From Rhodospirillales bacterium (lineage in GTDB: Bacteria > Pseudomonadota > Alphaproteobacteria > Acetobacterales > Acetobacteraceae), in the NCBI GenBank assembly GCA_017304945.1, contig JAFKLG010000107.1, forward strand, positions 1-37,547: DNA of 37,547 bases, read 5' to 3'. Numbering within the stretch: position 1 is the first letter of the stretch; the number at the start of each line of letters is the position of its first letter. A program made the translations under genes and the position numbers. The notes under the pieces are model-generated. The model ran no database searches. It saw only the letters and a list, made by a program, of their open reading frames with translations, and had not been told where the DNA came from. This document shows positions 25,709-33,261 of the stretch, piece after piece.

Positions 25709-26871
25709 GAACCCGCACGCTCACCATCCTGATCGCCTGTGGCGTCGTGGCGCTGGCCGGCGGCTGGTATTTCGGTACCGCCACCACACCGCGCGAACAC
25801 GTCGCGGTGGATGCCGGCAAGCTGATGTTCCCCAACCTCGCGCCGCGGCTGCAGCAGGCGGCGAAGATCGAGGTCGTGCATCAGGCCAAGACGATGGAGA
25901 TCGACAAGCGGCCCGATGGCGGCTGGGGCCTCGCCGACCGCGCCGGCTACCCGGTGCAGGAGCCGAAGCTGCGCGGCATGCTGACCGCGCTCACGGAACT
26001 CCGCCTGGTCGAGCCGCGCACCAGCGATCCCGCCCAGTTCGCCCGGCTCGGCGTGGAGAACCCCGACGCACCGAACTCGAACTCCAACCTGCTGCGCGTG
26101 CTGGACGGCGCCGGCAAGCCGATCGTCTCGGTGATCGTCGGCCACCGCCGGGTTCGCACGCAGGGCAACGTCCCCGACCAGGTCTATGTGCGCCGCCCCG
26201 ACGACGACCAGACCTGGCTCGCCGAGGGCAGCCTGCAGGTCGATGCCGAACCCACGCTGTGGTTCGACCGCGACGTGATGAACATCGACCACGCCCGCAT
26301 CGCCAAGGTGGTGGCGCGGCATGGCGAGGACACGGTCACGCTCGACCGCGCCGGCAACGAGGTTACCGTCTCGCAGCCGACGGAGCACGGCAAGCTCGAC
26401 GAGTACCGGGTGGAGGACGTGTCCCGCGCGCTCGAGCTGCTGAGCTTCCAGGACGTGCAGCCCGACTCCGCCAAGGTCGGGGCCGAGATCGGCCAGTCGG
26501 TGTTCACGACGACCGACGGGCTGGTGCTGACCGCGACGGTGTTCCAAGGTGACAAGGACATCTGGGCGCGCTTCACCGTCGCGGGCGACGGCGCCGCCAA
26601 GGCGGAGGCGGACCGGCTGCGGACCCGTCTCGCCGGCTGGACGTTCCAGTTCGGCAGTTGGAAGGAGAAGGCGCTGGTGCCGCGGCTCGCGGATCTGGAG
26701 GCAAAGCCCGACACGGCGGCGGCAGGCAGCGGCGCGGCGACTCCGGCGGCGCCCCAGCCGGGTGCCCCGGTGCCGGACGGACAGCATCCGGCCGCCACGC
26801 CCGGCGCCGCCGCCAGCGGCAACGCGGACGGCGCCGCGCCAGCCGCGGCCCCCGCCACCGCCAAGCCGTGA
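25705..26871 (+). CDS. DUF4340 domain protein of the Gld-type exporter operon
   Basis: 388 residues; the ATG overlaps the GldG-like stop. One N-terminal membrane anchor (LTILIACGVVALAGGWYFG) precedes an extracytoplasmic domain with repeated beta modules (RPDGGWGLADRAGYPV, LRGMLTALTELRLVEPRT), the pattern of DUF4340. The C-terminal 60 residues are a low-complexity Ala/Pro/Gly tail. DUF4340 genes commonly follow gldG-like genes, and the protein is thought to be an accessory part of the same transporter. Its own activity is unknown. Confidence 0.87.
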   Translation: MRTRTLTILIACGVVALAGGWYFGTATTPREHVAVDAGKLMFPNLAPRLQQAAKIEVVHQAKTMEIDKRPDGGWGLADRAGYPVQEPKLRGMLTALTELRLVEPRTSDPAQFARLGVENPDAPNSNSNLLRVLDGAGKPIVSVIVGHRRVRTQGNVPDQVYVRRPDDDQTWLAEGSLQVDAEPTLWFDRDVMNIDHARIAKVVARHGEDTVTLDRAGNEVTVSQPTEHGKLDEYRVEDVSRALELLSFQDVQPDSAKVGAEIGQSVFTTTDGLVLTATVFQGDKDIWARFTVAGDGAAKAEADRLRTRLAGWTFQFGSWKEKALVPRLADLEAKPDTAAAGSGAATPAAPQPGAPVPDGQHPAATPGAAASGNADGAAPAAAPATAKP

Positions 26872-27299
26872 CCGGCCGCGAATACCCGGCACGCCCCTTC
26901 GTGGGCATCGGGATCGTGGTGATCAAGCGCGACCACGTGCTGCTGTGCCGTCGCGGCAAGCCGCCCAATGTCGGCAGTTGGACGCTCCCCGGCGGCGCGC
27001 AGGACCTGGGCGAGACCTGCGAGGAAGCCGCGCGGCGCGAACTCGCGGAGGAGACCGGCCTCACCGTCGGCCCGCTGCACTTCGCCGCCTATGTCGACAC
27101 GATCCGCCGCGATGCGAGCGGCCAGGTGCAGTTCCACTACACGATCCTCGACTTCGCGGCGCGCTGGGAAGCGGGCGAGCCGATCGCCGGCTCCGACGTG
27201 AGCGAGGTCGCCTGGGCGCCGCTCGACGCCCTGGAACCCTACGCGCTGTGGAGCGAGGCGCACCGCGTCATCGCGCTTGCCCGCAAGCTGGTGGGATAG
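26868..27299 (+). CDS. Nudix hydrolase
   Basis: 143 residues. The Nudix box is complete at residues 43-65: Gly43, Glu49, then REL and EE at 57-62, and Gly64-Leu65. These enzymes cleave nucleoside diphosphates linked to another group; the RRGKPPNVGSWTLPGG lead-in is typical of ADP-ribose or (d)NTP-type members, but the substrate cannot be fixed from sequence. The GTG at 26868 overlaps the DUF4340 stop (GTGA), making it the last gene of the exporter operon. A functional link to the transporter is unclear. It converges on the ABC-F gene with 46 bp between the stops. Confidence 0.93.
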   Translation: MTGREYPARPFVGIGIVVIKRDHVLLCRRGKPPNVGSWTLPGGAQDLGETCEEAARRELAEETGLTVGPLHFAAYVDTIRRDASGQVQFHYTILDFAARWEAGEPIAGSDVSEVAWAPLDALEPYALWSEAHRVIALARKLVG

Positions 27300-27345
27300 C
27301 AGCCCACCCTGCCCCGCGTACCGCGCGTGTTGGCCCGCCGTTGCC

Positions 27346-28827
27346 TCACGCCGCCGCCTCCTCCCGCAGCAACCCGCCTTCGATCCGCAGGAACCGCGTG
27401 CCCACCGCCTCGACGAAGCGGCGATCGTGCGAGACCAGCACGCAGGTCGCGCCGCTTGTGACGATCTCGCGCTCCAGCGCCTCCTGCCCGGGGATGTCGA
27501 GGTGGTTGGTCGGTTCGTCCAACAGATACAGGGACGGCTCCTGCAGCCGCAGCACCAGCAGGCCCAGCCGCGCCCGCTGACCGAACGACAGCAGGTCGAT
27601 GGGGCGCGTTTGCTGTTCCACCGTGATGCCGGCGCCGGCGAGCAGCGCACGCACGCGCTGATCGCCCAGCCCGGCCCGCGCCGTCACCACGCCGAACGGC
27701 GTCTCGGCCGCCCGAAGCTGCGCCATCTGCTGATCGATCCATCCTACTGCCACCGACCCGGCGACGCGGATGCCGGCCACCTCCTCCCGCGTCGCGCGCA
27801 GCAGCAGACGCAGCAGCATGGACTTGCCGGCCCCGTTGCGCCCGCGCAGGACCACCCGGTCGCCACGCGCGATCGCCAGTCGCGGGATGCGGACCAGCGG
27901 CGCACCCGTCGGCGTGGACACCGTCACCTCCTCCAGCCGCAGCAGGTGCTGCGCATGGCTCTCCCGCGCCGCGAGCCGGATCTCGCCCAACCGCACCAGC
28001 GACCGGCGCGACATCCCCGCCTCCAGCCGCTCCGCCCGGTCGACGAGCTGCGCCGACTTGAGCTGCGCCGCGTCGCTGCGGCTGTTGATGCCGATGTTGC
28101 GCAGCGTCTGCGCGCTGCGCCGCAGCCGCGTGGCTTCCTTGGCGGCGCGGTCCTGGCGCGCCGTCTCCGCCGCCTCGTCGGCTGCCAGCAGGGCGCGGGC
28201 ACGTCCGTACGGATGGGCGTAGAGCCGGCATCCGTCCGGGTGCAGGAACAGGGTGCGGTTGGTGCAGCGATCGAGGAAGGCACGATCGTGGCTCGCCACC
28301 ACCAGCGGCAGGCGCCGCGCGGCGCCGTCCAGCCAGGCCTCGAGCCGCTCGATCGCTTCGAGGTCCAGGTGGTTGGTCGGCTCGTCCAGCAGCAGCAGGT
28401 CGGGGTCCTGCACCATCGCGCGCGCCAGCAGCACCATGCGCTGCCAGCCGCCGCTCAGCGCCGCCACCGCGCGCGCCCGCAACGCGGCCGGGACCTCCAG
28501 TTCGTCCAGCACGCAGGCCGCCCGCCAACCCTCGCCGTCCCGCAGGTCCGGCGCGATCGCACGCTGCACCGCCACGTCGAACCGCAACGGCAGCAACCGC
28601 CCCGGCAGGTCCTGCGCGACGAGCGCGGTCCGCAGCCCGCGGGAGCGGGTGATCGTGCCCGCACTCGGGACGAACGCGCCGTCCAGGCAGCGGAGCAACG
28701 TGGTCTTGCCGGCGCCGTTGCCGGCCACCACGCCGATCCGGTCGGACTCGCCGATGGTGAGGGAGAGATCGGAGAACAGGAGATGGCCGGCGGTGACGCC
28801 GACCGAACGCAGGGTGAGGGTGGCCAT
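27346..28827 (-). CDS. ABC-F family ATPase (ribosome-associated type)
   Basis: 493 residues with two ABC domains and no membrane segments. Domain 1 has GNGAGKTT (36-43), LSGGWQR and LLLDEPTNHLD. Domain 2 has GRNGAGKS, LSFGQRARLG and LLDEPTNHLD. The charged linker between them (AAETARQDRAAKEATRLRRSA) is the region that reaches into the ribosome in this family. ABC-F proteins either act in translation or protect ribosomes from antibiotics that bind the peptidyl transferase centre. Which applies here is unknown; the fairly short length and a candidate leader peptide upstream leave resistance open. The ribosome binding site at this start is weak. Confidence 0.93.
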   Translation of the reverse strand: MATLTLRSVGVTAGHLLFSDLSLTIGESDRIGVVAGNGAGKTTLLRCLDGAFVPSAGTITRSRGLRTALVAQDLPGRLLPLRFDVAVQRAIAPDLRDGEGWRAACVLDELEVPAALRARAVAALSGGWQRMVLLARAMVQDPDLLLLDEPTNHLDLEAIERLEAWLDGAARRLPLVVASHDRAFLDRCTNRTLFLHPDGCRLYAHPYGRARALLAADEAAETARQDRAAKEATRLRRSAQTLRNIGINSRSDAAQLKSAQLVDRAERLEAGMSRRSLVRLGEIRLAARESHAQHLLRLEEVTVSTPTGAPLVRIPRLAIARGDRVVLRGRNGAGKSMLLRLLLRATREEVAGIRVAGSVAVGWIDQQMAQLRAAETPFGVVTARAGLGDQRVRALLAGAGITVEQQTRPIDLLSFGQRARLGLLVLRLQEPSLYLLDEPTNHLDIPGQEALEREIVTSGATCVLVSHDRRFVEAVGTRFLRIEGGLLREEAAA

Positions 28828-28845
28828 GATGGGTCTCGCTGGGGG

Positions 28846-28863
28846 GACCGGCCGCAGCCGGTC
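28846..28863 (-). other. Hairpin between candidate leader and ABC-F start
   Basis: GACCGGC and GCCGGTC pair perfectly (7 bp) around a 4-nt loop, ending about 19 bases before the ABC-F start. A second small palindrome (CCGAC-A-GTCGG, about 28870-28880) lies next to it. They could fold back the initiation region of the ABC-F mRNA. Confidence 0.4.
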
Positions 28864-28950
28864 GCTGGTCCGACAGTCGGGACGCGCACGAACGGCTTGG
28901 CCCGCGCACGTGGTCGCCGTCAGGGACAGACCCAGGAAACCGAAGTGATG

Positions 28951-29034
28951 TCAGGTCCTGCGGGTCGGCCCCACGGCGATGAGCCGCGGGGCGGACACAG
29001 GTCCACGCGGATGGTGCTGGTCATACGTCGCCAT
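28951..29034 (-). CDS. Candidate leader peptide upstream of the ABC-F gene
   Basis: A 27-codon frame starting ATG at 29034 and ending TGA at 28951-28953. It begins MATYDQHHPRG and ends VGPTRRT. A strong Shine-Dalgarno-like AGAGGGGG (29040-29047) lies 5 nt before the ATG, much better than the one in front of the ABC-F gene 123 bp downstream. Short leaders are known to control several ABC-F resistance genes by ribosome stalling and attenuation. That this one does so is inference; no homologue is recognised. Confidence 0.35.
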   Translation of the reverse strand: MATYDQHHPRGPVSAPRLIAVGPTRRT

Positions 29035-29140
29035 GCGCACCCCCTCTGTGCGTGAACCGATGGCACGAGCATAGCGGGGTGGCGCGGCCGCTCGCAATCC
29101 CGCCTTGTCGGGGTCGGCGGCGGCGAGTACCACCCCCCGC

Positions 29141-29929
29141 ATGAGCACCGACCTGCCCATTTCCGCCGCCATCCCCCGCGCCGCCCTGGTCACCGGCGCC
29201 TCCCAGCGGCTCGGCCGCGCCATCGCACTCGGCCTGGCCGCCGCCGGGTTCGACATCGCGGTGCATTGCCACGCCAGCCGCGACGCCGCCGAGACCACCG
29301 CCGCGGAGATCCGCGCGCTGCACCGCCGCGCCGTGGTCCTGCAGGCCAACCTCGCCAGCGAAGCCGAGACCACCCCCCTGCTCGACGCCGCCACCACCGC
29401 CCTGGGTCCGATCGGGGTGCTGGTCAACAATGCCAGCACCTTCGAACGCGACGAGTGGCACGACGCCACCCGCGAGTCGTGGGACCGCCACATCGAGGCC
29501 AACCTGCGCGCGCCGTTCGTGCTGATGCAGGCGTTCGCCCGGCAATTGCCCGCCAGCGCCGAAGGCGTCGTGATCAACCTGCTGGACCAGCGCGTCTGGT
29601 CGCTGACCCCGCATTTCATGTCCTACACGGTCTCCAAGGCCGGGCTCTGGGCGCTGACCCAGAGCATGGCGCTGGCCCTGGCGCCGCGCATCCGGGTCAA
29701 CGGCATCGGACCCGGCCCCGCATTGCCCAGCGCGCGGCAAAGCCAGGCACAGTTCGACCGCCAGGCCGCCTCGGTGCCGCTGCAGCATGGCACCTCTCCC
29801 GAGGAAGTGGCTCGCGCGGCGCTGGCGATCCTGGCACTGCCCGCCATGACGGGCCAAATGCTGGCTCTGGACGGGGGGCAACATCTGCAGTGGGCGTCCG
29901 GCGACGGCGCCCCCCCGCCTGAGGAATGA
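29141..29929 (+). CDS. SDR oxidoreductase, pteridine reductase/FolM-like
   Basis: 262 residues of the short-chain dehydrogenase family. The NADPH loop is TGASQRLG (18-25), with NNAS at 96-99 and the YxxxK motif as Tyr162 and Lys166. The usual catalytic Ser is replaced by Asp149 (INLLDQ), the Asp-Tyr-Lys set of PTR1/FolM-type pteridine reductases, which reduce dihydropterins. The next gene, folB, overlaps or nearly abuts it and belongs to the same pterin pathway, supporting this call. The ATG at 29141 gives the normal length before the Rossmann fold. A divergent promoter region separates it from the ABC-F leader. Confidence 0.83.
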   Translation: MSTDLPISAAIPRAALVTGASQRLGRAIALGLAAAGFDIAVHCHASRDAAETTAAEIRALHRRAVVLQANLASEAETTPLLDAATTALGPIGVLVNNASTFERDEWHDATRESWDRHIEANLRAPFVLMQAFARQLPASAEGVVINLLDQRVWSLTPHFMSYTVSKAGLWALTQSMALALAPRIRVNGIGPGPALPSARQSQAQFDRQAASVPLQHGTSPEEVARAALAILALPAMTGQMLALDGGQHLQWASGDGAPPPEE

Positions 29930-29931
29930 TG

Positions 29932-30360
29932 ATGGACAGCTCCTCCCTCGCGAACAGCAGCCGCGCCCTGCGGCACGTGTTCATCCGTGACCTCGTGCTG
30001 CAGGCCAGCATCGGCGTGCACCCGCAGGAACACACGACCCGGCAGCGCATCCGCATCAACATCGACCTCGCGGTGGAGGACGACGGCGCCCGCCCGCTCT
30101 CACGTACCGCCGTCGGACGTGATGAACTTTCACGAGTCGTTGATTACGAGAGTATTGCCACGCGTACGCGCGCAATCGTGGCGAGCGGCCACGTGAGATT
30201 GGTCGAAACACTCGCAGAACGTGTTGCCGAAGCGTGTCTCACCGACCATCGCGTGTATCTCGCGCGGGTCCGCGTGGAAAAACTGGACGTTTTCACGGAC
30301 GCAACGTCAGCCGGAGTCGAGATCGAACGTCGACAAGGGAATTTGTCCACGCAGGGCTGA
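29932..30360 (+). CDS. folB: Dihydroneopterin aldolase family protein (FolB)
   Basis: 142 residues. FolB converts 7,8-dihydroneopterin to 6-hydroxymethyl-dihydropterin in folate synthesis, in the cytoplasm. Typical blocks are FIRDLVLQASIGVHPQE, DYESIA, LVETLAERVAEACL and VRVEKLDVF with the conserved Lys. Three ATGs lie in a row (29926, 29929, 29932); GAGGA at 29921-29925 is best spaced for 29932, while 29926 would overlap the SDR stop. From about 30110 the codons turn A/T-rich at the third position, unlike the 5' half and the neighbours, and this continues into the AT-rich region downstream. Confidence 0.9.
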   Translation: MDSSSLANSSRALRHVFIRDLVLQASIGVHPQEHTTRQRIRINIDLAVEDDGARPLSRTAVGRDELSRVVDYESIATRTRAIVASGHVRLVETLAERVAEACLTDHRVYLARVRVEKLDVFTDATSAGVEIERRQGNLSTQG

Positions 30361-30623
30361 ACGGGCCAACTTGGTTACCGACGCCCCTCCTAGTGTTTTC
30401 GTTTGATGACAGGCACTTCCACAAAATATCATAAAATCAGTGTGTTATATTGTGCCTAAAAATTCAGCAATCCTTTCTCCATGCAGGAAATCCGGGGGGT
30501 TCACGGGGTTGCGAGAGGGTGTGCCCACAGACTTATCCACACCGATGGTGGATGACCGGGGAAATCGCTCCGAGCCCGGCCGCTTGCGCGACAATTCGCG
30601 TTTCACGTGTAATCTGAACCGTC
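30361..30623. promoter_or_regulatory. AT-rich intergenic island with DnaA boxes upstream of uvrC
   Basis: Between folB and uvrC the base composition drops sharply, lowest at about 30415-30480 (AAAATATCATAAAATC, TGTTATATTG). A perfect DnaA box TTATCCACA lies at 30533-30541, with an inverted near-match at 30547-30555 (reverse complement TCATCCACC). Weaker matches lie at 30451-30459 (reverse complement TTAGGCACA) and 30343-30351 (TTGTCCACG, inside folB). It may be a DnaA-controlled promoter region or part of an origin. No ribosome binding site precedes uvrC; a TAATCT at 30610-30615 could be a -10 box giving a leaderless mRNA. Confidence 0.45.
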
Positions 30624-32504
30624 ATGACCGACGCTGCCGCTCCTGACACGCCCCGCAAAGGCGTCACGGTGATCGAGGCCGCCCTGGTGACCATGCCCCC
30701 GGGGCCGGGGGTCTATCGCATGCTCGATGCGAAAGGCGACGCCTTGTATGTCGGCAAGGCGCGCAGCCTGAAGAAGCGGGTGGTCGCCTACACCCAGTTC
30801 GCCCGCCTGCCCGAACGGCTCCGGCGCATGGTCTCGGAGACGGTCACGATGGAAATCGTGACCACCCATACCGAGGCCGAGGCGCTGCTGCTCGAGGCCA
30901 ACCTGATCAAGCGGCTCAAGCCGCGCTTCAACATCGTGCTGCGGGACGACAAGTCCTACCCGTGGCTGATGCTGACGGAGGACCATCCCTACCCGCAGAT
31001 CGCCAAGCATCGCGGGGCGCAGAGCCGCAAAGGCTCGTATTGGGGCCCGTTCGCCTCGGCCTGGGCGGTCAACCAGACCGTCACCGCGATGCAGCGCGTG
31101 TTCCTGCTGCGCTCCTGCGCCGACACGGTGTTCGCCACCCGCTCCCGCCCGTGCCTGCTGCACCAGATCAAGCGCTGTTCGGCACCCTGCGTCGGCCGGA
31201 TCTCGCCCGAGGACTATGCGCGCCTGGTCGCCCAGGCGAAGGCGTTCCTGGCTGGCAAGTCGGCCTCGGTGCAGCGTGAGCTCGCCGCGGAGATGGAACA
31301 CGCCGCCGAAGCGTTGGAGTTCGAGCGCGCCGCCGCCGTGCGCGACCGCATCCGCGGCCTGACCTTCGTGCAGGGCAACGACGTGGTGAACCCGGCGAGC
31401 CTGACCGATGCCGACGTGATCGCCGCGTGGCAGCAGGCCGGCCAGACCTGCGTGCAGGTGTTCTTCGTGCGCGGCGGGCGCAACAACGGCAACCGCGCCT
31501 TCTTCCCGACCCACGGGAAGGCGGAGGAGGCGCCCGACGTGCTGGGCGCCTTCATCGCCCAGTTCTACGACGACAAGCCGCCGCCGCCCCTGCTGCTGGT
31601 CAATCACGCGCTGCCCGAACAGGGGCTGGTGGCCGAGGCGCTGGCGCTGAAGGCCGGCCGCAAGGTGGAGATCAGCGTCCCGCAGCGGGGCGAGAAGCGC
31701 GCCGTGATCCAGCACGCGGAGACCAACGCGCGCGAGGCGCTGGAACGCAAGCTGGCCGAGACCGCCGGTCAGGCGAAGCTGCTGGAGGGCGTCGCCCAGC
31801 TCTTCGCCCTGCCCGGCACGCCGGAGCGGATCGAGGTCTACGACAACTCCCACATCATGGGCACCAATCCTTACGGCGTGATGATCGTCGCCGGGCCGGA
31901 AGGCTTCGTGAAGGGCGCCTATCGCAAGTTCTCGATCCGCAGCGCGATCACGCCCGGCGACGATTTCGGCATGATGCGGGAGGTGCTGCAGCGGCGCTTC
32001 GGCCGCGCGCTGAAGGAGCAGGCCGAGGGCGGCACGCCCGACTGGCCCGATCTCGTGTTGATCGACGGCGGCGCCGGACAGCTCTCGGCCGCGCGCGACA
32101 TCCTGGCCGATCTCGGCGTGCAGGACGTGAAGCTGGTGGGCATCGCCAAGGGGCCGGATCGCGATGCCGGCCGCGAATGGTTCTACACCGACGGCGCGGA
32201 GCCGTTCCAACTGCCGCCGCGCGACCCGGTGCTGTATTTCCTGCAGCGCCTGCGCGACGAGGCGCATCGTTTCGCGATCACGACGCACCGCGCTGGCCGC
32301 TCCAAGGCGATCCGCGTCTCGGAACTCGACGAGATCGAGGGGATCGGCGCGGCCCGCAAGCGCGCTTTGCTGAACCACTTCGGATCCGCGCGCGGGGTGA
32401 AGATGGCCGGGCTGTCGGACCTCGAGGCGGCGCCGGGGATTTCCCACGAGACGGCCCGCCGCGTGTACGAGCATTTCCACCCGGGGGTGCTGGCGAGCGG
32501 TTAG
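30624..32504 (+). CDS. uvrC: Excinuclease ABC subunit C (UvrC)
   Basis: 626 residues, the usual length. UvrC makes both incisions around lesions held by UvrAB in nucleotide excision repair. The N-terminal GIY-YIG nuclease is seen in PGVYRMLDAKGDALYVGKARSLKKRV (broken here as PGVYRML, ALYVGKA and LKKRV), followed by a Cys-rich block (CLLHQIKRCSAPC), the UVR helix that binds UvrB (AAEALEFERAAAVRDRI), the RNase H-like nuclease (EVYDNSHIMG, VLIDGGAGQL, EAHRFAITTHR) and the C-terminal helix-hairpin-helix (IEGIGAARKRALL). The ATG at 30624 fits the family start but has no Shine-Dalgarno sequence. Confidence 0.97.
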   Translation: MTDAAAPDTPRKGVTVIEAALVTMPPGPGVYRMLDAKGDALYVGKARSLKKRVVAYTQFARLPERLRRMVSETVTMEIVTTHTEAEALLLEANLIKRLKPRFNIVLRDDKSYPWLMLTEDHPYPQIAKHRGAQSRKGSYWGPFASAWAVNQTVTAMQRVFLLRSCADTVFATRSRPCLLHQIKRCSAPCVGRISPEDYARLVAQAKAFLAGKSASVQRELAAEMEHAAEALEFERAAAVRDRIRGLTFVQGNDVVNPASLTDADVIAAWQQAGQTCVQVFFVRGGRNNGNRAFFPTHGKAEEAPDVLGAFIAQFYDDKPPPPLLLVNHALPEQGLVAEALALKAGRKVEISVPQRGEKRAVIQHAETNAREALERKLAETAGQAKLLEGVAQLFALPGTPERIEVYDNSHIMGTNPYGVMIVAGPEGFVKGAYRKFSIRSAITPGDDFGMMREVLQRRFGRALKEQAEGGTPDWPDLVLIDGGAGQLSAARDILADLGVQDVKLVGIAKGPDRDAGREWFYTDGAEPFQLPPRDPVLYFLQRLRDEAHRFAITTHRAGRSKAIRVSELDEIEGIGAARKRALLNHFGSARGVKMAGLSDLEAAPGISHETARRVYEHFHPGVLASG

Positions 32505-32607
32505 CGGCGATCGTCGACCGCCCCGATGTCGCGCGTCCGGAGCCCTCGTCAGTCGGTCTGCGCTAACCTGCCCCCGCGGGGCATGTCCCGTAGATGTCGC
32601 TCACAGC

Positions 32608-32847
32608 TCAGAACACCAGGGCCGCGCTGACCAGCCAGCCGCTCACCCCCGGCCCGGCGATCGCCGAGGCGCGCACGGTCGCGCCCTGCACGCCCCGGAC
32701 CACATCCGGCGCGATGATGCGAAGCCCGCCGCCGATCTCGGCGAAGGCATTGAAGCCCAGCACGCTGGCGTTGGTGTCAGGCAACCAGGTTCCTCTCGTG
32801 TAGCCGATCCAGCGGATTCTTAAGTGATCATACCTAGGTCGGGGCAC
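32608..32847 (-). pseudogene. 3' fragment of a probable outer-membrane beta-barrel gene
   Basis: An open frame of 79 codons with no credible start. The peptide alternates hydrophobic residues (LGFNAFAEIGGGLRI, ATVRASAIAG) and ends WLVSAALVF with a terminal Phe, like the last strands of an outer-membrane barrel. Composition changes abruptly at about 32820 (TAAGTGATCATACCTAG), where similarity to a coding sequence seems to stop. I read it as the truncated tail of a lost gene; a chance frame is possible. Confidence 0.3.
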
Positions 32848-33261
32848 ATGACCAGAAGCGCGACCTCACCAATCCGACGCTTTCGTCGCTCCAGGCGGCA
32901 CGATCTGCGCGAGCGGGAGCGAATGCCTGCTCCTTTCTGACGTAAGGCATGCGTTATCGTTTCGATCCTCGTACCACCATCGAGATGGTCCGGCATGCCG
33001 CCACGCGCGTCGTCGCGTATCCGTGAACCCCCGTCGGAGATTAAACCTCCTGATTGTCCAATTCGCGGAGGACGATCGCCTCTAGACACGAGGCCATGCA
33101 GCACGACGATCTCCATTCCGCAGTCTTCCGCCTTTGGCGCCCGGCCAGATCGTCCGCGCCGAACCGTCCTGCCCGATCGACGTGACCACACCCATCATCC
33201 CGCACCGCCGCTCCCCAGGCAGCGCGGGCGACGCCTGCCGTTTAAGAACAGAGGAGAGCTC
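32848..33261. other. Gene-poor region before the sulfite dehydrogenase genes
   Basis: About 410 bp of mixed, somewhat lower-GC sequence with no convincing coding frame, transposase or RNA gene. Open frames on both strands here lack a ribosome binding site and family resemblance. It should contain the promoter of the downstream SorAB-like pair; no clear -35/-10 stands out. Together with the truncated fragment at 32608-32847 it looks like a decayed locus. Confidence 0.5.

Noticed and set aside
22336..26871. Gliding motility system
   Set aside because: Only the GldA/F/G-like exporter set is present, which is widespread in non-gliding bacteria; no other gliding genes are seen.
32820..33191. Minus-strand frame of 123 codons before the SorA-like gene
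   Set aside because: No ribosome binding site, Arg-rich random-looking peptide and no family resemblance.
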